Below, in pieces: positions 38,960 through 50,900 of a stretch of DNA of 64,000 nt (positions within the stretch are counted from its first letter, which is position 1; each line of letters opens with the position of its first letter). The position numbers were made by a program, and so were the translations under genes. The notes under the pieces were generated by a model. It had not been told where the DNA came from and did no database searches. It was given only the letters and a program-made list of their open reading frames with translations. Source of the stretch: Sepioteuthis lessoniana (Eukaryota; Mollusca; Cephalopoda; Myopsida; Loliginidae); the NCBI GenBank assembly GCA_963585895.1, contig OY757939.1, positions 21,425,333 to 21,489,332 on the forward strand. Direction: 5' to 3'.

Positions 38960-41900
38960 AAAGAGGATTTGGCATTAAATAAGCTACAATGGCTGATATG
39001 TCATAAAACAAAACCAATTATTAGACTACTTAAATTTTGTATATTACTTTCTGCCAAATACATATTAACTATTTAATTATTGCATCATATATTGTGTAAT
39101 ACATATTACTTATAACCCTTACGGATAAACCAATTACTTTTTACTTGGTGTCTTTTACACATTGCCTTTTACCTTTTTATCATTTTATTTATTTTATCTA
39201 TTAACTCTAAATGACTAAGCCATTAAGAAAAAAAAGTTTCAAAATTTCCACTGATGGAATAAGCTACTTGATGTATAAAATGTATATATTCATTTAACCC
39301 ACAAGCAGGATGCAAGATTAATTTTTAAGTCGGGTACAGCTGATTTGAAATCGGACTTTTTCTTTCTATACTAGTTATACCAAAGTCTGCCCTACTATTT
39401 ATCCATTGCTATAGAGAGAATAGTTGGGTTCATACCTTTCCCATGGGTATCGGTGCTCTCTGAAATGCAAAAAGCCATGTTCAGGATTTGAACTCTGCTA
39501 CCTGAGTCTATTTCTTATGATGATAACTATTATACTGACATTACGCTATAACACCCAATTAATCCAAAACGGTCATTTTAATCTCTATTTTAGTAATTTT
39601 TGTGTTACATTCAATGGTATTGTAAAAAAAAATATCTGATATTTTAACAAAATTTATTTGGAAATATTTCCTTTAAGCAAAAGCTATCTTGCAAATATAT
39701 ATATATATATTTTTTTTTTTTTTCAACCTGATTTTGTTAAACCTGTAAAAATTCACCAAATATGAACACATTTTCTTACAAATTCTGTCAAACTTAAATA
39801 TAATGTGCTTGTTTGTGTGTGCATGTTCATTTCTGAATTTTACTTATATACAAGTTCTTACAGTTTTTTTTATTTATATATCTTCCAAATAGAAAATGAT
39901 TTTTCTAAATTAAAAACTGAATTATATGCAATTGATATATTAGATTTCTGAAAATTGGTTTAAATCCATACTCTTTAACCACATCTCAAATGATATCAAA
40001 TTAAAAAAAAAATATATCAGAAAATGTTATAACTGCCTATAAGGTTGTCATAGTAAAGTAATTAGGAATGTCTATCATGATAAAATCTTTAAAAGTTGGG
40101 AAATAAAAAGTATTTAAAATTGTATATTATAATGCAAGATGTTTCAGAAAAATTGATATCATTTTGTAATCTAATAACTTGACCGATTCTCAATGTTTAA
40201 ATGCATTTTCTTTACTTTGAAGAGAAGAAAACAAAAGATTTTGAGTTGTTTCTACAAATGCTGTTAAAATTTAAGATCATTTTAATGAGAATTGATCAAC
40301 TTAGTGATGTCAACTTTGATATAAGTGGATTGATATTGACAGGTTATTGATCATATGGAAATCTTTTGATAATTTTGATAAAATAAAACAAGAATTCTAC
40401 CTAGCTGTAGCAATGTCAATACTATTGTATGGTTGCACTAATTAGACTTTAATGAAATGCTTGGGAGGAAAAAGGTAGATGGGAACTACACAAGGATATT
40501 GCATGATGTTTTGAACAAATCCTGCCAGCAGCAAACTAAAAGCCAGCAGCTGTATGGCCTTGTACCTCCCAACGTACAAACTGTCCAAGTAAGACGAGCA
40601 AGGCATGCTGGAAACTGCTGGTGAAATAAGGACAAATTCATAAGCAAAGTTTTCCTATGGACTACTACACATGGATTCGCTAGTGTTAGCCGTTCAATAA
40701 AAATTTATATTCATCAGCTCTGTGCCAACACTGGGTGCCCTCTAGAGGACTTACCAAGAGTGATGGCTGATATGGACAGATGACGAGAGAACTAAGGGAA
40801 TCCCTGCTGTCAACATGTTTTGATGATGATAATGATGAGATTACAAAATTACATCAATTTTTCTGAAACACTACATCTCAAATGATGTAAAATTTTTTGA
40901 AACTGTATCACTTGTTAGACAGAGTGTGGCAGAAATGCTTCCCACATATTAAACTGTCACCTGTGTGTTGCAAGTAAAAATAGGCAAGTGGTAATGGTAG
41001 CTCTATCTAGCTAATGTCTTACCAATTTTTTTTGGTTTCACTTTTTCTTTTTTTTTCTTTTCTAGATATGATGAGTTATGATCATAGTTGATACTAGTAC
41101 ACACCATCCGTTTGGTGTTGAAATATTTTTTAAGACTGGTGAATCTGTAATTGCTACTCTGAGAGTTTTTTATGCTCATTTCATGTTATGGTGGAATGAT
41201 GCTGTTCTAGATAGAAAATTGATACTGCTATAGGATGAAATTCTATCTGGAACAGGCTCATTCTGTCATAACATTAAATAAGCACTAAAAGCTCCCTGTG
41301 TAGCAATTCCAAAATCAGCAGTCGTAAAAAATGTTTCAACAACAAATGCATAGTGTGCACTGGTCCAAGCAATAATTGTCACTGATCATATTTGAGATAG
41401 AAAAAAAACATGGTAAGACATTAGCCAGATGTCCATCAGGTGACAGTTTAAAATGTGGAAAGGTATTTCTTATGTGTCCTGTTTTTAGGAAAATGTTAAA
41501 AGGAAAGTGATTATTAAATGCTAAGCAATAAAGAAGTAAGACTGTGTTTAACTTTTTAATTTGTACTGTAGATTCTAAATTTATCTTATTGTTTCCATTG
41601 CTGTTCATTATTAGGGCCACATTGGGCATCAACCAACAGGTGTGCACAGTAGATTCAGGGATAATACAGACTGTTTCTACTCCGAGCATTGGCAACCCCA
41701 GTACCTCAGTGTAAGCAACATCCCTCCTGTTCCTCTTCCTCTCCTACTCATTTTTTTGTTCTCTTTTTTTTTTCTTCATTCTCCTTTATAATCTTGTAAC
41801 CTGAATTCTCTTAATGCTTATGCTTTTCTGTAGCTTAGTATATTTAAAAAATTTTTTACATTTTTTATAACATTACTTATGATAAGTAAAATGTAAAGTT

Positions 41901-44900
41901 GGCGAACACCAAACCATTGGTCTAATGAGTAGAGTGTAATGGTCCAGGAGACCTGGGTTCAATGCCAGATCGAGTTATACCAAAGACTCAAAAAATGGTT
42001 CTTGATGCCTCCTTTCTTAACACTCAGCATTATAAGGTAAGGATCAAGGGTAAAGTGGAGCAATCCAGGGAATGGAGTAGCGCCCTCCCCTACATCTCGG
42101 TGTGGTAGCTATTGAAAAGGGAAGATTCAGGTCACCCTCGACTAAGGTTGCCAACAACTACTTTTTACTCATGACAAAACAGCTTATAATTAGTTTCATT
42201 TTGAAATCTGTCAGCACTGTACTTCATATATTTTAAGATGTGATGTAATGGTTAACATGCTGGACTGCAACATTGTAGTGAGTGAGTTCAAGTTCGGGTC
42301 ATGCTATTACATTCACTTTTGGACAAATAACTTTAAGAAAAGGTATAAACTCCCTTATTCTTCCCACCTGTGAGTTGAATTGTACCACCACTGTTCTACT
42401 ACAAGGATAGCTTTGGCATTAAATGACTCAGAAAGGTTGATATGCTATTAAACAAAGAAACTAAACTAGTCAGCTAGGGCTGTAGAATACACCAACTGCA
42501 TCTCTGTAGAGGAGTAAGACTCCCCCAACAAGTGTCCTGGATATGAAATTAAGCAACCTTTTTAAGCGAGGCTCCAGTAATGTTGGAGCTTTGAGGAATG
42601 TGAAGTACCCCTTAATTTCCATTGCCCCTAAATCTACTCTAGCCCGAAGTGGTTGCACCTGAAAGCGTCCTATCTATGGGTCAAATAGAACTGTTTGACT
42701 TTTAAACTGAGTGCAAACAAATGACTGATGTTCAATTGAATTGTTTGTGATACTTATCAATACTTGGAACCAATTAACATTGTTGACTTATGTGTTTACA
42801 AATCATATATATCTGATATATGTATAAACCGGATTTGGCATTAAATAACCTACAATGGTTGATATGCCATAAAACCCAACCAAACCATTTATCTTCATAG
42901 GTTCCTAGTATTTATAATATTGCTACTTATACTTTTCTATCCTTTATATCCTCAGCTATGGGTTAAATAAGTACCACTATTCTTCTACAAGCATGGCTTT
43001 GGCCTTAAATAACCCATGAAGGTTGATATTCCATTTAAAACAAACCAAACAAAACTATTTTAAGATGTAGTTGGTTGAATATTGTTTCTTCATACAGAAT
43101 CAATGCAAGAACAATTCATGACAGATTGATAACATATTTGATGCCTGGGCAAACTTAATAGAATGAATACAAGATTGACAGAAACAAAAAGTGTACATGA
43201 CGAGTGTGCGTGTGAATAAATGTTCTTAGTGTACATATGTTAGAGAGATGCAAGTTTTGGGTGAAGACTTTCATATTCAAGAAATGTATTGTTCTATGGT
43301 ATCATGTTCAATGCAGCACAAGGTTGTTGTGGATTAAAATGACTCCTGTTCTCAATGATAGAATTTGGTCTGGTGTCAAGGCATATAGTGAGGAAAAAGA
43401 GACTTTGATTTATGTGTGTCCTTCTTATATACAGGTTTGACAAAGCCACTTAGTGACTATTAGCAGAATTCTTTGACTGGCAAGGGAGGTAATGATCTTT
43501 TACCTTTCTCAGAATGTATCAGACAAGCTCATCTCACAGTCCAGTGTTGTACGTCACTTTCACAACCTTGGGAAAAGCATTTGTAGCTGCTGAATTAATT
43601 GTACCTCATATTATCAAAATATTGCAGAACTTTTTACTCTTCTTAGTATTTTGATTTTCTATTTAAAAAATTTTTTTTTTCTATATTGCTTTTGATAAAA
43701 TAAGTTATAAGTAATTTCATTATGAAATCAGTGTTGTACTTCAAACATTTTTTAGATTTTCTCTGTATACTCTTTAGAAAATGAAAGAAAACAAAAATGG
43801 TCTTTTATTTATTTATTTACTTATTTCATCTTTATTTTTTTTTATCAAGTTGAACCCCTGTCTGTCATTTAAGATATTATTGTTATTATTCATCCATGAG
43901 ACTCTTTTTTTTTTTTTTTTTTTTTCTAAATTTTTTAAGCCAAAAAGTTAGATGAGCTGATTTTACCCAAGAATTAAATATTACTTTTTATTCAGCTATG
44001 TGCCTCACCATATTCAGAACCGTATGACTGAATATAAATTATATCTATGATACAAAGTTACAAATGTGTAACAAACACTTTTGTTTTATGCTGCGACAGA
44101 AAAATACCCATATGTAATGTGTGTTAGTTTATAATTTTGTTTCTCCTTATTTTTGCCACAAGCTTGTTGCATTTTTGTGTTTTTCCAAACTATTGTGTAA
44201 ATGTTTTAAAATATAAGTAAACTATAAATTTTTATTTTGAGTCTATATGAACCAGATAAAAAGTTGAACAAACATTACAATGAATTACTACAAATTCTAC
44301 AAAGTCACTGCATATTATATAAAAGATAAAAAAAATTTTCAGAATTTTGTGGCTCAATTTTAGGTGTGTGGGTTATACACAAATAATTACTAATGTAGAT
44401 TAGTTTATCTTTAAACAATCTTGTCATGTGTTATTTTATAGGTGTATACATTATTATAATAGTCAATATTTTTATGTGTTCTACATACTGTTATTATGAT
44501 TTTAATGTTATATTCTATATACTTTCATGTTTAAAAAATACCTTTATTGCTAAAGAAAAACAAAGAATGCAGAAGAAACTGATGTTATCATCAGTCAAAA
44601 TTTACTCGCTCGCTCACACACACATGCACTCTCTCTCTCATAACAGCATTGGGGAAAATATTTTCAGACATAAAACTTTTTATTTATTATTCCTTTATGA
44701 AGTAGACCAACATAAGTTGACTTAGCTAATGATTCACCCTTTTGGCGGGATTTAGAATATGCTGACTGTATCCCTTGCATAGGGGTAAAATCCCTTTTCC
44801 CTTAAAAAAGGGTGCCCTGAATATGTCACTAATTTGTATCTCATGGCAGAGCTTCAGTTCTAATTACCCACCATTGCCATTACTCCTAGGTTCTCTCTAA

Positions 44901-47900
44901 CCTGTAGTTGTAGTACCTGTTAGGCTCCCATCTATAGGTCATATATAAAAAAACAACCTCTTGCCCAGTCGGCTAGGACTGTGGCATACACTGACTGCAT
45001 CTCTGCAGAGGGGGTAAGACTCTCCCAGCAAGTGTCCTGGATATGGCATTAAACAATCCAACACTTATGCTAAACAGAATTGTTTGAAATGGAACTGTTT
45101 TGTATGCTAAACTGAATTGTTTGAAGTAGAACTGTTTGACTAAACTAAATAGCTTGAAATAGAAATGTTTTTAACAATTAAACAGTGTACTTATGCTAAA
45201 CTGAATTGTTTAAAATAGAACTGTTTATTAGTATAAAAATTGATTTGTCGTTAAATAACCTACAAAGGCTGATATGCCATAAAACCCAAACAAACAAACC
45301 TCTTAAACAATTTCACAAATATCTACAATGTGTGATTTCCTGATTTCTAGGCATAAGATAACACTAGATGGGCTGACATGCTATTAAAATCAATGACTCA
45401 ATATTAAGTAAAAGAAGGTTCAAAATAGTCTGCTGAACTTGAGTAGTTTATATCAACAGATCAATTAAGCTCAGCTGGTTGGGGCTGTAGAATACACCGA
45501 CTGCATCTCTACTGATGAGTAAGATTGCCCCCACCTATGTCCTGGATATGACATTAAACAATCTGATTGCGAGGCCCCAGCCTTGGAACTTTGGGGAATA
45601 TGGAGTACCCTTTCATGACCGTTACTCCTAGGTTCACTCTGACCCAGAGTGGTGGCATCTGATAGGGTCCTATCCATGGGCCAAATAGAGCTGTTTAACA
45701 TTTTAACTGTGGGCAAAGAAATGACTTACGTTAAATCGAATTGTTTGTAATGGAACTGTTTGACCATTTAACTGTGTGTAAACAAATGAGTGATGTTTAA
45801 TTGAATTGTTAGTGATACATAGCAATACTTGGAACCATTTAATTGTGTCTTAATGAATGAGTAATGTTAAATAGAATTATTAGTGTTGATTAGCAATACT
45901 TAAAACTCTATGTGACTAAATTGAATTGTTAGTGTTACAAAGCGATGCTTGAAACCATTTAACTGTGTGCAAATGAAACTATTTATACGAGATAGCAATA
46001 TTTGAAACCATTCTAGTGTGTGTAAATAAATGATTGATACTAAAAAGTGCTATTTGTGTAAGAATATTTGTAATCATTTAACTTTGTGCAACAATAGTAA
46101 TACTTGTGTGCAAACAAATTAACTCTGGCTCATTTAAAAATAAGATTACCTACAAACTATTGACTTATAAATCATATGTGTGAACATTTAACTTATTACA
46201 AACAAATGAACTCTGGCTTCTTTTTTTAAATGTTATCTGCAAACTATGCATTTACAAATCATATGTATAAAGAAGATTTGGCATCAAATAACCTACAATG
46301 GTTGATATGCCATAAAACACAACTAAAACAACAAAGCAAGTTTAACTGATGAGACAGATTCTAATTCTGATTATGACTGCCTATAATAATGAATAGTTGA
46401 TTTGATAAATCTTCTAAAGTTTATTTAAAAGGTGTAAAATTTTCTTCTTTTTTTTTTCCTAAGTAGAGAAATTATATTATGAATTAAATTACCATGACCA
46501 GAAAATCTGGCAAACACTGTGCAACATGCGAAACCACTGGACAGCTGTTTTGACCATATTAAGCCTCATCAGCAGTGTATGCCTTGATCTCCCCCACTGG
46601 AGATCGAACCAGTGACCACAGAATGCAAAGCCCAAACTTTACCACTGAGCTACTGGTTCACATTGCACATAAGCAATGTCAAATTAACTAGTCATGGTAA
46701 ATGCATGGCCAATCAACCTGATGTATCTTGTAGTTATGTCTGTACTCTTACAGAAGACACAGTTACCTCCAGGGCTGGGTCTTCCCAAGAGGATTGGAGA
46801 TACACATCCATGTAATCACAACCTCATGGGCAAGGAAAGAGGTGTATTTTTTTTTAAATAGAGGAATTATATTATAAATTGAATTACCATGACTAGTTAA
46901 TTTGGCATTGGTTGCGTACAATGTGAGCCAGTAGTTCACTGTGGATAAGACCTAATACGGTCGAAACAGTTATCCAGTGGTTCTGTATGTTGCATGGAGT
47001 GTTTGCTGGATTTTGGTCATGGTAATTCAACATTTTAGGTTAAAAATTACTTTAGTAATTTAAAGGGGACCATGTAGAGAAAGAACCTCTTAAGAAACAA
47101 CTATACAAAAAAAGTAAATATGAATGTACAATGAATGTAATTTCCTAAATTCCAGGCATAAAATAACCCTAGACAGGTTGACATGCTGTTAAAAAATCAA
47201 TCTATATTTCTCTGATATCTTGCTGTGTGTTGCTTTCAGGATCTGCTGAAAGACAGAACAAAGCATTTTCCTTAGTACATATTGTGCCTAAAGATGGCTG
47301 GAGAATGTAATGGCCTAAGAGGTTGTGTGAACAATAAAAACAATAAGTTGAATTTCCAAACAATTTCCATCCTGTCAATTGGATCTAAAGTATGCTTGAC
47401 TGCATTTGATGGTGAGGCTCCAGTTCTGGAGATCTAAGGAGAGTGAAGTACCTCTTCATTCCTATTACTCTCAAGTTCATTCTGTTAGGGTCTCATGTAT
47501 GGGCCAAATAGATCCATTCAAAAATTATTTGTATTTGATAGGACTGTGTGCAAAAAATAACCAATTCAACAACTGCTCCTAAAAGTAAATCTGAATGTTA
47601 TTCCTTAATATTTTGGCATAAAATAACCCTAGGTGGGTTAACATGCTGTTAAAAACAATCAAAATTATTATTAGATAGGAACATATTGATACCATGTAAG
47701 TTGGCCAACCATTGTTGGGGTCAACTCAAAAGCTCCCTTTTCAATAGCTACTTCATTGAAGGGTAGATGAGGATGCTACTCCTTACCCTGGATCGCTCCA
47801 CTTACCCTTGATCCATACCTTATAATGTTGAATGTTACGCAAAGTGGCATCAAGTACCATTTTTTAAAGTCTTTAGTATGACACAACCTGAGATTGAAAG

Positions 47901-50900
47901 CCAGTCTCCCAGACCATTGGTGGGCACTCTAATGCTAATGAAACCATATAACTTTACAAATCATTTATATTAGGAATAGTTGGAACTATATAACTTTATA
48001 AATTATTGATATTGGATCAGAATACTTGAAACCATATAACTTAGCAAATTATTTGTATTAAGAATAGTTACTCTGAGTTGTTATTTAGCTCAGTTGGCTG
48101 GGGCTGTAGAATACACCAACTGCATTTCTGCAGAGAGATAAGATCCACCCCATCGAGTGTATGACATTAAACAATCTAATGGTGAGGCTTCACTCTTGGA
48201 GATTTCAGAAATGTGGAGTACACCTTCATTGCCATCGGTGCCAGGTCTTCTCAGGCCCAGAGTAGTAGCATCTGATAGGATCCTATCTATGGGCCAAATA
48301 AAAATGTTTGACTATTTAAACTGGGTGCAAACAAGTGACTTATACTCGATTGAATGGTTAGAAGTAAAACTGTTAGATCATTTAACTGTCTAAACAAATA
48401 ACTGATGTTTGATTGAATTGTTAGTTATACATAGCAATACTTGGAACCATTTAACTGTGTGTGGATGAATTGTTGAATAGAATAATTAGTGCTAAATATC
48501 AATACTTGTAACCACTTAACTATGTGCAAACAAATGATTGATGTTACATCGTAATACTTGAAACCATTTAACTGTGTGCAAAAGAATGAGCTTAGGCTCG
48601 TTTAAAAATGTATCTACAAAATGAGTTTAGAAATTATATATTTAGTATGTATGTAGTAAATATAGTAAATAAGAATATTTGTGTTTGATAGAAATACTTG
48701 AAACTATTTAACTGTGTGCAAAAGAATGAGCTTAGGCTCGTTTAAAAATGTATCTACAAAATGAGTTTACAAATCATATATTTAGTATGTATGTAAAAAC
48801 AGGATTTGAGATTCAATAACCAACAATTGTTGATATGTCATAAAACCAAACCCAACCCAACCCAACCAAAGTTATAATTGTTAATAAATGATAGGTTACT
48901 TGAAACCATATAATTGCTTGTAAACAAGACTGACTTTGGCATTAACAAACCCAATAAGAGTTGACATGCCATTAAAGAACAAACCAATTCATTCTTTAAA
49001 TGCTAATGATTCTTTTCAAAATTATAGACAGAATCTCAAAACTCTTTATTAAATCACTTTTCTTTTTAAATTACCAAGTAAATTATTTGTGTTTTTATAT
49101 TTTCCTCATGAAACTATTGTTTTTTTTTTTGCTTGTAGATCTTCTGCTAGCAACCTTAGCTCTCCCACTTCTGTGACTGCTGCACCATCTACAAGTCGTA
49201 AACTGTCCAATGAGATTGTAGAACCGGTGATCCAGGTATTTATTTATTTACAAAGCACCATATATCACATGATCTGTCATGTGACCTGATCTCACTATAG
49301 ATTAACAAGAAATGATTTTAGGTAAATTCATTGCACGATAAATTTATCACATCAGATTAATCATTCTTATACACTTACCCTAACCTTTTTTATCAAATTC
49401 TTAAAAGCAACCATCGAATTTTGAATTCCGTCACTAATAATTTACTAGTGATTAATTTACCCTAAGATGAATTTACGAGTGATAAATTTAACACATGATG
49501 AATTTATCTTAGGTAAATTCACTGGATATGATGAGAAATTCCATCATTATCATACCTCAAGATATTATTACAGTGTTTCTCAACCTTTCCTTTCTTGTGG
49601 CCCATTTTTGATGTCAAAAACATTTCAGGCTCACATGAGCACAAATAGAAATTTCATGTAACAGAAAATACATTTTATCTACAAAAAGCAAAATGTTGTT
49701 GAAAATATAAATTCAGACTACTTTGAGCACTTCCAAAACTTGGTTCAGTCTCAGGAATAAGTCTCTTCTCTTTTTAAACTGAAAGGAATTAACATTTCTT
49801 TGTGAGTTCATCATTTGCTACCAAAAATCTTGACTTAACCAACCAGTCAAATGAATATCAAGCCACATTGGTATACATGGAAATGAAAGAGCTGACAAAG
49901 CGACAAAAAAAAGCACTCCTGACAGACATATCCAATACAAAAATCCCATGCACTAACTTAAAACCAACCATTTTTGACAAATTCATGCATGACAAATGGC
50001 AAAAATCATGGGACAATCAAATACACAAACTTCTGTATATACAAGATACCATTGGTGAGTGGCCGGTAGGTTACAGAAGAAACAGAAATGTACTTTTCTG
50101 ATTTTGCATTGGCCACACCCACATAACTCATTCACACCCCTTAAAAGGGGAAGGCACCCCAATATGCTCAATATTTCTCATTGTCAAACTCATTCTCTTA
50201 AATTGTAACAGGTTCAGACAAACTCACTAAAAATACTATCAGACAAGCAATCTAAAGGACCTTTTCAGAAACATCAAACCAGAGGACATTTTGAGTTTTC
50301 TATTTTAAAAAAAAAAGCAAAAAACAAAACCTTTCCCTAAATCTAACCAAATCAGCCTTTTCACTAAAATCTGACCAAATATAATCAAATACTATAAATC
50401 AGGAGGGGACTAACTGCAACCTGCAGGCCACATACAGCCCACTAGACTGTTTTGTGCAGCTTGTGGAAGCTTCTAAAAAAATAAAAAATAAACACTTTCA
50501 CTTGAATCATGACTAAATTCTTTGGATTTTAAAAGATGAAGACCTTTGATAATTCATAACTCAGTGATGTGGCCCTCCCACCAAAAAGTTTGCTCTCCCT
50601 TGCTATAAATCATTCCCTAAACCTTAAAACTTACAAAGAAGACAAAACCAATCTAACATTTTTGGCATCAAATTGACCCACAGAGGTTGATATGCCATTA
50701 AACAAAACTCAACCAACCAACCTTATAAGAATGGAACAACCTTTTAAAAGAGCAAGAGATAGAAAGATTTTACTTTCAGTTATCCAATTAATCCTTCTCT
50801 TTAATTCAGTACTTTTTCTTTCAGTTCACATGTCATCTGGTGGTGAGGTTCTAGTACTTCTTCATAACCATTACTCCCAGGTCCACTCTAACTCGAAGTG

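Noticed and set aside
42237-42305. Functional tRNA gene
   Set aside because: A and B boxes are recognisable but there is no acceptor stem or cloverleaf. It is the head of a SINE family present in several copies.
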